Source: Welwitschia mirabilis
Taxonomy: Eukaryota; Gnetophyta; Gnetopsida; Welwitschiales
Assembly (NCBI GenBank): GCA_051453625.1
Contig: JBOZIK010000001.1
Coordinates: forward strand, 76,623,551 to 76,687,550
DNA length: 64,000 bases
Direction of reading: 5' to 3'
Shown here: positions 11,875 through 23,040 of the stretch, piece after piece
Position numbering within the stretch: position 1 is the stretch's first letter
How the letters are laid out: each line of letters opens with the position of its first letter
The notes under the pieces: model-generated
What the model was told of the DNA's origin: nothing
Databases searched by the model: none
The model's input: the letters and a program-made list of their open reading frames with translations, nothing else
Position numbers and translations under genes: made by a program

Positions 11875-12850
11875 ACTAGATTCTTTGCAAATGAACTATT
11901 AGGTTAAATGTCTCTCCATTATGGGTGATTAGGCTTAATTGGATATTAATTTAGTAGCTAGATTTGACCAAATTTGACTAACTTTGACAACTTTATAATG
12001 ACTGAGTTTAATATTTTACCTAAGTTTGATAGTTAACTGACTTTGTTGATTTGACATGGTTAACACCAAAGTATTTATGAGATTTATTTTTTTTTCTAAA
12101 TGGGGGAATAGTATTTTTTCTAACAAAGCTTTATATTTTATTTTTCCTAGAATATTAAAGTCATTTAAAAGTCTTAAGTCATCATAATTCGAGATGACCT
12201 TAGAATGTATGTAATTAAACCAAAATGTTAAATGAAGTACTATCTTATATAAATGTGTATGTATTGATTTTAGCAATAAATAGTTTTCTTTTATTAATTC
12301 TTTAATTTAAATAAAAAATTATAGATGTATCAAGTCTAGTTTATTTAGACTAAAAAAGAGAAATATGATATTATAAATTACCATGAAGCATGTTACGCAT
12401 TTATTTATATTTAAATAATATAACTCATCTTGAAAAAACATTACTAGCATCTTGAGTAGTAGTCTTAAAACTATATAGAAGTAGGGCCCAAAATTGAAGG
12501 GTTGGATAAATTTTTTAATGCCAGGAAGTTTTAAAGGATGCCACTCAATAATAACATGTCAAAATATTTAGCTTATTTCAGCTTGAAATCGATACTATAA
12601 TAGCTATACTTTACCTTTTTTAAATAAAGTTTTATCTTTTCAATACTGTAGTCTAGAAATCCAATTATAGTCATCATATATAAAACATTAATTTTATTAA
12701 TTCTTATTCAAACTAAATCTCTTATCTTCCATTCCATCCTAAAGTGTCAAATTAGGACTAAGGATTTATACCATTCTCATCCCTGTAATAGAACCTCATC
12801 AAAATGTCTAAAGCTATTTTCTTCTTTTCTCTACAACCCCTCCCCTTTTC
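11875..12850. other. Unassigned AT-rich stretch, probably LTR remnant
   Basis: This lies where the 5' LTR of the second gypsy element should be, but I see no clear TG...CA boundary and no second copy to align. Confidence 0.3.
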
Positions 12851-13682
12851 TTTCTCATGATCATACTACTTTCCTTTGAGGTGTTCTATCTTTGGTGCTT
12901 CATCAACTTTTGCTATAAGCTTTTACATTTCTCCTTTTCCTACACTACCACCCATGCTGGTTCGTTCTTGTAACATGTCTTTAGTATCACATTTCCCTAT
13001 TAGGAATTGCATCAAGATGCTACCCAATTTTCTTATTGCTGATATTGCTTTTCTACCCACCTTGGCATCTACTACTAATAGCATTATGTAATGTTAAAAT
13101 TGTTAGCAGTGCTATGTCATCCTCTAATCTACTAGTCTCCTCTTTTATCCACTGATCACTACACTGGATTCCTCTAGCATCTTGCTCATTATATTTTCCT
13201 TGGTGAACATTCCCCACTTATTCACTACTATACTATGCTCTTCCATCACTATGCTAGCTAGTGTTGTAATATTTGTCCTCCTCTCTCTTGTATGTATTTC
13301 TCAATTACTACATACTGGCTGTAAGGCCTACCTTCCTCTACTAGTGATATGTTCTCTTTTTCTTCTTTGAGGCATTCTTGTTGCATTAATCATTGACATT
13401 CTTTAATGCTAGCTATTTCTATGCTTGATGGACATTAACCTCTTCTTTTTGGCCACCTTCATTATATGACATTCTTACTACCTTATCCTATGATCTCAGG
13501 CTTTGGTTGCTTCTTTTATCATTCCTTTGATATAATCTCCTTTCACTACCTTTTATTTCTTCTTTCTAGCTATCTGGATTTCCTGTATTATGCCTTTTAT
13601 TGTTCTCCAATGTATTGGCTATGTGATCATCTCACCTACTCCTACTCCTTGTCCTCATTTTCTATTTCTCCATTTCTGCCTT
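12850..13682 (-). other. Purine-rich, hydrophilic coding-like relic
   Basis: The minus strand is rich in GAA/AAA/AGA codons with many stops, as expected of decayed sequence that once coded for a charged, possibly coiled-coil protein. It continues on the other side of the copia insertion (about 18307-18600), where a minus-strand frame reads ALVEIIGDGMSKGEEIT. Removing the copia joins the two halves without a gap. I cannot name the family; a retroelement gag region is one option. Confidence 0.35.
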
Positions 13683-13687
13683 CCTTT

Positions 13688-14006
13688 TGTTAAATAATAA
13701 TTCAAATTCTAACTTATTTTTAGGACTGTTAGTAGAGTTTGTTTTTTAATTTTAATTACCCATTACTAGGTCAGTTACTAAAAAGAAGGAAAACTGTTAT
13801 TAAGTTAGTAGAGTTAGTGGGTTAGTTACTAAAAAGAAAAAAAATTATTATGGAGTTAACGGAGTTAGTGGGTTAGTTACTAAAAAGAAGAAGAATTGTT
13901 ATTTCTTTTGTATGCCTATATAAGGCTATCTAGTTGCATCAAATAACATAACTTCATTTGGAGAATCAAATGTACATTTATTTTTTTACACTCTTATTTT
14001 TCAACA
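13688..14006 (+). repeat. 5' LTR of the copia element
   Basis: Starts TGTTAAATAATAATTC and ends TTTTTCAACA. It contains tandem GTTAGTGGGTTAGTTACTA-type motifs and a TATA box (CCTATATAAGGC, 13916-13927) that would start the element transcript. It aligns end to end with 17984-18301. Confidence 0.95.
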
Positions 14007-14008
14007 AT

Positions 14009-14020
14009 TAGTATTAGAGT
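14009..14020 (+). promoter_or_regulatory. Primer-binding site (initiator tRNA-Met type)
   Basis: Reads TAGTATTAGAGT two bases after the LTR; the usual copia site is TGGTATCAGAGC. All three differences are G-to-A or C-to-T changes. Confidence 0.85.
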
Positions 14021-14084
14021 AGGTTTAATAGAGTGAGTAGAGTATAAACATGTAAGTTAAGTGATACACAAGAGAGAAAATCTG

Positions 14085-14925
14085 ATGGCTAGTAATGGTA
14101 ATGCAATAAGTGCTTCAAAACCACTCATTCCCATCTTTAAGGGAGAATGCTATGAATTCTAGAGTATTCTTATGAAAACTCTACTTAAATCTCTAGATCT
14201 TTGAGATTCTGTAGAACATGGGTTTACAGATCTTGATGAAGAAAGTAGGTTATGGGAGAATAAGAAGAAAGATGCCAAGGCTATGATAATCATTCAGTAG
14301 GCTATCCACGATAGTGTTTTCTCAAGGATCGCAATAGCAACCACATCATAGCAAGCTTGGTTAATTTTGCAGAAGTAGTTTCAAAGTGATTCAAAAGTCA
14401 TTGTAGAAAGGTTACAATCACTTCGATATGACTTTAAAACATTGACCATGAAAAGTGGGGAATCAATTATTGATTTTTTATCAAAAGAAATGAAAATATT
14501 TAGTTAAATTTGATCTTATGATGAGAAGATTACTAACCAAACCATTATTGAAAAGGTACTTAAAAGCTTTACTCCAAAATTTGACTACCATAGAAGAATC
14601 TAAGAATTTATCAGGTTTTTTATTTGATGAACTGATGGGGTCTCTTCAAGCTCATGAGTCAAGAATTAATAGATCACTTGAAAAGAACAAAGAGAAGGCA
14701 TTTGAAGTAAATAAGATAATCACTAAAACTAGAGAAGATAAACGTCTAGTGAATAGAAGCCATGAAAGAAGAGGATTTCATGGTTATAGTCATAGTAATG
14801 GGAGAGGTAGAGGTAGATATGAAGAACAAAGATAGTCTAATGAGTAAATAAATACTAAGAACGACATTTAATGTTATCACTACAAGAGATATGGATACAT
14901 AAAGACTAATTGTTAATACAAAGAT
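14085..14925 (+). pseudogene. copia gag with zinc knuckle
   Basis: The frame opens at ATG 14085 (MASNGNAISASKPLIPIFKG), the usual copia Gag start in which the nucleocapsid protein precursor begins. Further on come ERLQSLRYDFKTLTMKSGES and, after a frame change near 14500, SLQAHESRINRSLEKN. A degenerate CCHC knuckle (CYHYKRYGYIKTNC) lies near 14870-14915, with the second Cys and the His changed to Tyr by G-to-A and C-to-T changes. Several in-frame stops. Gag would form the particle in the cytoplasm. Confidence 0.8.
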
Positions 14926-14989
14926 TAGAAAGGAAATTTTATAGCAAAGAATGAAGAAGAAAGTAGGATTTTTATGGTTCATTTTAATA

Positions 14990-15420
14990 CTGACCATAAA
15001 TCAGGTAACTTATGGTTTTTAGAAAGTTGATGTTTAAATCACATGATAAGAATGAAATCCATATTTCAAGATCTTAATGAGACATAAAAGATGACAATGC
15101 AGTTTGAAAATGGAAAAGAAATACAAGTTGAAGGGAAAGGTATAGTGGGAATTAAGACTAGTGATGGTAAACACAAGTTCGTACATAACATTTAATTTGT
15201 ACATAATTTAGGAGACAATTTATTGAGTGTTAGGTAACTAATGACTGGTGGATATTCTATATTATTTGATGATGATACCTGTATTATCAAAGACAAGCAA
15301 TTAGGTGAAGTAATGATCAACATTGAGATGACCTAAAACAAAATGTTTTCATTAGATGTTTCTAATATGAGATGTTTTGTTCTTACTACTAGTGGAAAAG
15401 ATGACTTAAATATGTGGCAT
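14990..15420 (+). pseudogene. copia protease and pre-integrase region
   Basis: WFLES-stop-CLNHM stands where copia proteases have WYLDSGCSNHM, so the catalytic D-S-G is destroyed. It is followed by VEGKGIVGIKTSDGK, VHNLGDNLLSV and DDTCIIKDKQ, the strand pattern that leads to the GAG-pre-integrase domain, ending with a DLNMWHL...GHL remnant of the zinc-binding region near 15405-15430. Confidence 0.75.
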
Positions 15421-15559
15421 TTGTAATATGGGCATCTCAAGCCAAGGGTCTAAAATTGCTAAGCAATAAAGGTATGATTCTTGAACTTCCAAAAATTGGC
15501 TATATTGATTTATGTAAAGGTTTCATCTATGGAAAATAAACTAGAAAGCCTTTTCCTAT

Positions 15560-16060
15560 TGGAAAAGTTTAGAGAGCTTTAAAGTATCTTGAATTCATTC
15601 ATACTAATTTATGTGGACCTATGCAAACTAATTCTTTTGGGGGGGAGTTGTTATTTCTTACTTTTTACTGATGATTATAGTCACATGAGTTGGCTCTATT
15701 TTCTAGAAAGCAAGTCAGAAACTTTTGAGAAGTTTAGGCACTTCAAAGATTATGTGGAGAAACAATGTAAATCTTGCATCAAATTACTTCATACTAATAG
15801 AGGTGGAGAATTCCTATCTAAATAATTTAATCTTTTCTAATTAAAAAAGGGCATTCATAGGGATTTAACAGCTCCTTATACTTTGAAGCAAAATGGCATC
15901 GCAGAGTGAAAGAATCAGACTATTATAGAAATGGCAAGAAATATATTACAAGCAAAGGGGCTTTTAAATCAATTTTAGGTAGAAGCTATAGCAGCATTTG
16001 TCTATTTGTTAAATATCTCTTCAATAAAGACTATTATGAATCAAAATCCATTCATCTATA
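15560..16060 (+). pseudogene. copia integrase core
   Basis: Reads KYLEFIHTNLCGPMQTNSFG, then after a frame change YFLLFTDDYSHMSWLYF, ending with KNQTIIEMARNILQAKG. The frame change falls at a run of seven G (15639-15645), most simply one inserted G. The catalytic pattern has decayed: HTN replaces the usual HTD at the first Asp, and HTNRGGEF replaces the usual RTDRGGEF at the second (15790-15813). Integrase would insert the cDNA and create the 5-bp duplication seen at the ends. Confidence 0.85.
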
Positions 16061-16439
16061 AGTTACTTAAGATCTTTGGGTGTATTTCATATTCTTTGGT
16101 AAATTCATAAGTTCATCAAAAACTTCATGAAAAATATGAAAAAATGCATTATCATTGATTATTATACTCAATCCAAAGCATATAGATTATATAATCCTCT
16201 TAATGGCAAGTTCTTAATAAGCAGGAATGTAGTATTTGATGAAAATGCAAGCTATGTATGGCATAAGTGTAAAGAGAAGATCAAGTATAGGTTCCCATGG
16301 TAAATGAAGTCTTTCCAAATGAAAGTCAAGAATCAACACCAACTAGTTCCTCCATCCTTGAAGAGTCTTCTAATGAAACACCACCAAGAAATTTTAGATC
16401 TTTGGGTGATATTTATGCATCTTGTCAATATGCTCTTAC

Positions 16440-17950
16440 TGTTTCATATCCTATAACTTATTAAGAAGCAGCTAAAAAAGAAGAATAGCAAAGCACAATG
16501 GTGGAATAATTACAATAATAAAAAAGAATGGGATGTGGGAAATGGTGGATTTACCAGAAGGTAAAACTGTAATTGGTTTGAAGTGGTGTTCAAGACAAAA
16601 TTTAATGCAAAAGAAAGCATACAAAAGCATAAAGCTTGGCTTGTAGCAAAAGGATGTATGCAGTAACATGCTATTAATTTTGAAGAAACGTTTTCTTTAG
16701 TAGCTCATTTTAAAACTATGAGAATTGTTATAGCATTGGATGCATAATTGCAATAACCAGTTTTTCAAGTTACTATTAAATCAGCTTTTTTGAATGGAGA
16801 TTTACTAGAAGAAGTTTATGTAAATTAGCTAGAAGATTTCTTAATGAAAGGGAAAGAAACAAAGATGTACAAGTTCAGAAAGGTGTTGTATGGATTGAAG
16901 TAAGCTCCTCGAGCATGGTATAGTAAAATTGATGGGTATTTTCAGCAAACTGAATACATAGAAATGAGAATGGGCTCACACTCTATGTAAAGAAGGAAGG
17001 TAAAAATGATTTTATCATTGTTTATCTTTACATTGATGATATCATATATACAAGTTCCTCTAATCAACTTTTGGCTAAATTTAAATCACAAATGAAGAAT
17101 GAGTTTGAAATGTCAGAAATGGGTTTACTATATTATTTTCTTGGCTTTAAAGTCCAATAAGTAGAAGATGGAATTTTTATCTTGCAAATAAAGTATGCCA
17201 AAAACCTCCTAAATAAATTCGGCATGTTTAATTGTAAGTCTATAGCTACATCCATGAACATTAATGAAAAATTGTAGTGGGAAGATGAAGTAAAGAAAAT
17301 TGATGCTAAAAGATTTAGAAGCTTAGTTGGAGGTTTAATTTATCAAATCCACATTCAACCTGATATTGCATTTTCTATTGGTGTGATTTCTAGGTTTATG
17401 TAACATCCTTCAAAATTTCATTCTAAAATAGTGAATCAAGTCTTACTTTACATCATTGAAACTATGGATTTCGGATTTGGTATTTAAAAACTTCCAATTT
17501 CAGATTATATGGGTTTAGGGATAGCAATTGGGCAAGTTCATTGGATGATAGGTTGATCATTTCGGTAAATGTTTTTACTCTAAGATTATGAGTAATCACT
17601 TGGAGCTTAAAGAAGCAAGCCATAATAGCATTATCATCCTCAAAATCTGAGTACATTGCAACAACTTCAATAGCCTATTAAACCATTTAGTTAAGAAGAA
17701 TTTTAGCTAAACTTTAACAAGAGTAAGAGGGAGCAATGGAGATATTTTGTAACAATAAAACAACAATCTCCATGATAAAGAATTCTAGCATTTCATAGCA
17801 GAATAGAACATATCGATATTCATTTTCATTTAATTTATGATTTAGTTACAAAGAAAGAGATAACTTTAAAGTATTATAGCATTCATGAGTAGTTGGTTGA
17901 TATATTGACAAAGTCCTTGTCAAAATAGATGTTCCGCTACTTTCGAACTT
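16440..17950 (+). pseudogene. copia reverse transcriptase and RNase H
   Basis: The RT domain is traceable from about 16490: KAWLVAKGCMQ, VFQVTIKSAFLNGDLLEEVY, VLYGLK-stop-APRAWYSKI and the catalytic LYIDDIIYTSSS (YIDD codons 17029-17040, intact). RNase H-like sequence follows with VKKIDAKRFRSLVGGLIYQ (about 17292-17345) and continues to about 17950. Stops sit at glutamine and tryptophan positions, and one frame change lies before the YIDD box. Confidence 0.85.
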
Positions 17951-17970
17951 TAGTTGAAGTTAGAAATGTG

Positions 17971-17983
17971 AATCAAGAAGAAG
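17971..17983 (+). promoter_or_regulatory. Polypurine tract
   Basis: AATCAAGAAGAAG ends exactly where the 3' LTR begins at 17984; this is where plus-strand DNA synthesis would be primed. Confidence 0.8.
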
Positions 17984-18301
17984 TGTTGAATAATAATTCA
18001 AATTCTAACTTGTTTTTAGAGCTATTAGTAGAGTCCTATTTTTAAGTTTAACTAGCCATTAGTGGGTCAATTATTGAAAAGAAGGAAAACTATTATTGAG
18101 TTAGTAGAGTTAGTGGATCAATTACTAAAAGAAAGGAAAAATGTTATTGAGTTATTGGAGTTATTGGATGAGTTACTTAAAAGAAGAAGAACTGTCATTT
18201 CCTTTGTATGCCTATATAAGGCTCTACAGTTGCATTAAATAATATAACTTCCTGCAAAGCATCAATTTTATATTTAGTTTTTTACTCTCTTATTATTAAA
18301 A
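17984..18301 (+). repeat. 3' LTR of the copia element
   Basis: 318 bp, starting TGTTGAATAATAATTC and ending TTATTATTAAAA (terminal CA lost). The TATA box CCTATATAAGGC recurs at 18209-18220. The target duplication CCTTT follows at 18302-18306. Confidence 0.95.
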
Positions 18302-18617
18302 CCTTTAGCTTTGTGATTTCTTCCCCTTTACTCATGCCATCACCAATGATCTCAACCAGTGCCTCTATTTTCAATGTGCCAATGTATTCTCTTGTTTTTT
18401 TAATATAGCTCCATTTTATTCTGTGCGGCCATCCTCGTAGCTACCTTCACTATTGGTTGGCCTCTATAAAGTTACCATGTCATTTTCTATGCTGTACATC
18501 TTTCTCAACACCTCACGTATTGTCCTTCCTGCTAGCTTGTGTTACATTTTCTAAAGCATTGCCCTTAATTTCTAAAGTGTTCCTCTCTCTGTGTAAGCAC
18601 TGCTTGGCTATCACCTT

Positions 18618-18895
18618 GGCATGGGCTATTCTTTCCACTCTGTGGATATAATCCTTGGAATTTGTAGGAATATCATAATTAATAACCATACCAATAGAAG
18701 ATATATCTAAACCCCTGTCAGTAACATCAATGCAAATAAGAATGTTATTTTCTTTAAATTTGAACTTTTTTAATGCCCTTATCCTCCTTGACTGACTCAT
18801 TTATCCACTAATAGGGATTGCTTTAAATCCAAGATTCCTAAAAATAAAGGAAATATTCCTTATTAATTCACAAGACTAAAACAAGAAGATAGGAA
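18618..18895 (-). pseudogene. DEAD-box RNA helicase fragment (RH10/Rrp3-like)
   Basis: The minus strand reads RNLGFKAIPISG-stop-MSQS, then [19 protein letters not shown], then [18 protein letters not shown]. This is the second helicase lobe of DEAD-box proteins: motif V (normally TDVASRGLDIP) and motif VI (normally HRxGRxxR, here HRVERIAH, with Gly and the last Arg lost to G-to-A changes). The [15 protein letters not shown] wording is typical of the plant RH10 / yeast Rrp3 / human DDX47 group, nucleolar helicases of rRNA processing. Similarity stops abruptly after codon 61 (about 18618), where the frame runs on into unrelated sequence. Fragment only; no ATP-binding lobe is visible nearby. Confidence 0.8.
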
Positions 18896-18899
18896 AATC

Positions 18900-21800
18900 A
18901 CTTTAGCAAACATAACCAATGTTATAACTTTAGATTTCTTATTTCCCCCTACTACTATTCATAAGCCTCTCCTTCCTCCTTATGAGGTCAACATTTTATT
19001 CATATAAGTTGAAGAGTATGTGTAAAGGTGGATGTACTATAGTAAATAAGCACTTGAACATTTTTTTTTTTAACTTTATAAGCTAGGCCCTTTATATCCC
19101 TAGGTTCATGTGCCTTTAAAGTGATTTTTCCCCCTAAATATAAGCCTTGCCATCATGTTTAAAGAACTTGCGTTACTAATGTTAATTTGGAAAGAGTAGA
19201 AATAATGAACTAGATCATAGACCTAAGGAGTAATCACATGTCCTTTCTAGTGATTGTTAATCTACTAGTTATATAGAGTTTCAAACATTGATCATGTTGC
19301 CCCTTTTGGTTATGAGTTATTACATTCGAGAATGTTAATTTTACATCTTTACAAAATTCTTGTGATAAACTTTATTGATATTTCTCTAACTTTGCCTTTA
19401 TAGTTCCAAGGTCCATGGGCCTTTTAATAATGGAATGGAAATCATGAAGTTTGAGAGCCACTGCATTCACAAGGGTATTAAATACCTATCCATGTTTATG
19501 TTTCATAAGCTCTCTGAGTAATAAACAACATTGTTTATAGTACACATGTGAAACTATCACAGGCATGGCTATTACAGAAAATAAGACATAAAGAAAGGGG
19601 AGTGGAGTGGTGGGAGGTAGAGGGAGGCAAGAGATGGCTAGGAGAGGGAGAAAAGAGATGGCCTTAACAATTGGAAAATGGTTTCAATGTGAAGGCAAAT
19701 AAAAGGAGGAAAAGAAGTAGGCAAGATGAAATGTCTTGCTTACAGGAAAGGGTATATAAAGGGAAAGTAGACAATATTAAAGCTTAGAAAAATTAGAGAC
19801 TAAATGTGTAATGGATAAAAAGGAAAAATATATTTCTATACATAAATTAAGAGCTATCTTTCAAGTAGGACTTTAATAAAACTGCTCTATCAGTGATCAC
19901 GTAGTTATCCTTAGATATTGCATTGATTTTAGAAACGAAATCTAGAGAAAATTTTCTTTTTCATTATGGTGTTTTTGAAAGAATATGATTTATTATGAGA
20001 AGTAAAATTTGGTAATGATTTGTAATATTAGTGCTTCTTATCGAATTACAATAAATTGTAGGTTATATGAAGTGGTTATTATTGAATTAAAGATGATGAA
20101 TTAGATAATTTTATTCAACATAATAGGAAAACTAAAGTGAAGCAATGGTTCTGACTTTCACTTATTTTATTTGGCATTTTCATAGACCAATTATAAGAGT
20201 GATTGTAAAAGGTTCATATGAAGCATTTACTTTAGATTAGGCATTTTATTTTTAGTTAAATCTTCTTTCTTGATGATGAAACCTTAATATCTGCATTCAT
20301 TAGAAGTTATGTAATGCATTCTATTGGTATTGGATAATTTTTATATAACTAATTGTATGAGGACAAGTATTAGCAAAACCAAGATTTTAAGTTGTAATAA
20401 TAAAATAATATGACTATGAGTTTACTCTTTGAATAAGCTAGTTGACGTAAATATTTGAGTTTTCATCTCTCTTATAACTACAAGTGAGATAAATATGTTT
20501 AAGAAAGAGTTTGAAGAAGTAGAAAATCTTTATAATAACTATAAAAGAAATGTAAACATGTAGATATTTAGGGTTATAAAGTAAGAAAACAATTGTTATG
20601 TAGGTTTCCTTAGGCAGCTAGTACTCTATTATTATGTAGCATGGAAACTAAATCTAGTTAAAAAATGGTGGAAGCTACTCTAGATTATAAATTCTAGATT
20701 AAGGCTAAGATTCTTTATCATATTGTACTATTAGAACAATATGTCATTTAGTTAAATGTTAAAGTAATTTGTTACTTTATTTCCTTTTTATCAAGAATAA
20801 AAGATACATTAATTATGAAATTTCTAAAAGTGGTCTTAGAAGTTATCCAACCTAAAGCATGATTATATAAGGTAAAAGAGTCTTTGAAATAACAAAATCT
20901 TAAGTTGGAGGATTGACAATGTGGTAGAAAAAAAATCATCACATGGTTAAAAGTGAAGTGCTTTAAAAGCTTTAGTTAAAAGTAGAGGAAAAAGGAAATC
21001 TGACTTAAAACAAATTTGTAGAGAACATCTTAACTAAAATACACATTACATGAGAGCCAAATTTGCAACTAGAACTACATGTATCATTAGTAGGATTATC
21101 ACCTTTAGATAGAGATAAGTTAATGACTTAATGTTCCATGTGAACATTACACTTTCACAATTCATTTTTTAGGATTCATTGAAGATGAAAATCATGTTTT
21201 TATTTATCATCTTCTTACTGCTTTTGTGAGATATAAATAGGTAATTGAAGTATCCATGTTATATGATCTATTCCAACAACCTATTGTTACTTTAAAACAT
21301 TTAATTAGTCATATCATAGAACTTTTTGATATGTACATTACTTCTGTTTAAAGAATCCTATAGGTCTTTTTGTAGATATAATGAAATATTGATTTTAGTT
21401 ATAATTTATTTATTATTGATTATATATTTTCATATTTAATGTCATATCTTGATCTTAGCATGGGCTTAGTTAGTAGTTTATCTTATGAATAATCATTTCT
21501 AATTTGTAGAAGGATAAGTTTTCTAACATTAATACTCTTCATCCTTTACCTAAAACCTCTTAATCATCCCTCAATAACATCTTTGCTAAACAACCTAGTC
21601 CTTTGTAATGTTTAATATTACATATAGTTTTGAGGAATAAGTAATAATTAGGATTACTTATACTGTCATAAGCCATCCTAAATTTATAAACTTAAGACTA
21701 CTACCTATTTATTGACCATTAGGAAATAATTTAAAAGATAACAAATATAATAATTTTTAAAACCTAGAAATCCCTATTAAACCAATGAGTTGCAAATGAG

Positions 21801-22690
21801 GTCTTTAAGAAGAAATTAAACTATAATTCAATATTAACCATCATGAAACTACATTTGACAACATGGAATAGTGCATAAGGAAATTTGTTTGTTCAGTAAT
21901 CTTCTTATAAATATTTTACCATGTAATTCATAATATTTTTAAGATAATAGATTTTTAAATGTCAACATCCATTAAAGATACACACCATTAATGAGATTAA
22001 TGTCTTTTTGCCTTCTCATGTTTTTGGATAATGACACCTTTTTAGATCACTCTCCTTTTTGAATCAGTTATCTTTAACTATTTAAAAACTAATTCATAAC
22101 ACCAACTTATAGAATCAAAGTAACTAAATAACCACTTATAATAGAGGAAGATATATTATTGGAAGTGGTCAAAAGGATCCAAATTATTAGACAAGGAAGG
22201 GGAAAAATATCCTTCATGTAACTTTGTGAAATCCTTTCCTGTGTTATTACTTAACCACATGAAATCACAAAGTACCATTTCAAGTTTCTTGTAAATTGAG
22301 GTAGCAAGAGGCTAATAAAGGGAATATTATCTACTATAAAAGCCACTCTATGAACAACAAACTCCCATAATTTCTTAGAATTCATTTAGAAAGAAAAATG
22401 AATTTTAAGAATTTTGATTACTTTACTATCTAAAATAAATTTTTCTAGTTTAGAAAGATGCATGTATAATTTTTGAAAAGAATAAATTTTGAAGGCTTTT
22501 CCTAGTTAATCATAGGATTAAAAAGAGAATAATAAATCTTACTCCTAAATAGCATCTACTTAATTATAGCTTGAGAATTATTTATCAAAAATAAATAGTC
22601 ATATGTAAAGTGCATGTTGGTAAGATTCTTTATTTTTCATTAATATGAATATTGTAATTGAGGTTATCTTACTTCTTCTTTTAAGTGAAA
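18900..22690. other. Unassigned AT-rich stretch
   Basis: No domain could be recognised on either strand. A purine-rich GGGAGG-type patch lies near 19600-19680. Around 21160-21350 a plus-strand frame reads FIEDENHVFIY, faintly like the tail of a LINE polymerase, but this is too little to call. Confidence 0.4.
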
Positions 22691-23040
22691 TCACATAAAA
22701 AGTATGTTACAATGTTAAAAAATACACTTTAAAGCCTTAAACAATGTTCTAAAAGCTTTTAAGGCATTTCTTAAAAAAAATATCCTAAAAAGCCTTATCA
22801 TAATGTCCTAAAGGATTTTAAGGAATTTCTTTATAAGCACCTTAAAAGCTTGTGTTTTAAGGAATTCTCATAAAAATGCCTTAAAAAGTGTAGTATTTTA
22901 AGACATTTCTAAAAAAGCCTTGAAAGCCACTTTTGAAGGTGTCTTTGTAGAAATGTCTTAAAAAGTGGCTTTTAAGGCATCTAATGACAAATGCCTTAAA
23001 AAGTGATCTTTAAGGCATTTATTAAAATATCTGACTTGAA
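22690..23040. repeat. Array of palindromic subrepeats
   Basis: The core AATGCCTTAAAAAGTG and its inverse CTTTTAAGGCATT alternate through the block. One perfect hairpin is AAATGCCTTAAA (22989-23000) with TTTAAGGCATTT (23009-23020) around an 8-base loop. Such clustered subterminal palindromes are typical of the ends of plant DNA transposons (CACTA or Mutator type), but I found no terminal inverted repeat or transposase, so the class is open. Confidence 0.6.

Larger units (their letters stand above)
5500..11875 (-). mobile_element. Ty3/gypsy retrotransposon relic (second element)
   Basis: Reading down the minus strand, the parts appear in the standard gypsy order: primer-site motif (11851-11866), gag (about 11226-11010), protease (about 9755-9450), reverse transcriptase (about 8150-7690), RNase H entry (7476-7288) and integrase core (about 6050-5560). 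Integrase after RNase H is what separates Ty3/gypsy from Ty1/copia. All domains carry many stops and frame changes. LTR ends were not resolved; the 5' LTR should begin near 11874. Confidence 0.8.
13688..18301 (+). mobile_element. Complete Ty1/copia LTR retrotransposon
   Basis: This 4614-bp plus-strand element has every structural mark: two LTRs of 319 and 318 bp, a primer-binding site complementary to initiator tRNA-Met, a polypurine tract directly before the 3' LTR, and identical 5-bp flanks CCTTT at 13683-13687 and 18302-18306. The internal region codes, in copia order, for gag, zinc knuckle, protease, integrase and then RT/RNase H. Stops are frequent and mostly CAA/CAG to TAA/TAG changes, so it is inactive. 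Its LTRs match those of the gene-carrying element at 58844-61440. Confidence 0.95.

Noticed and set aside
13916-13927. Host gene promoter from the TATA box at 13916
   Set aside because: It lies inside an LTR and recurs at the same place in the partner LTR, so it is the retroelement's own promoter.
21160-21350. FIEDENHVFIY with following text as a LINE tail
   Set aside because: Only one short motif, no RT or endonuclease upstream, and stops throughout.
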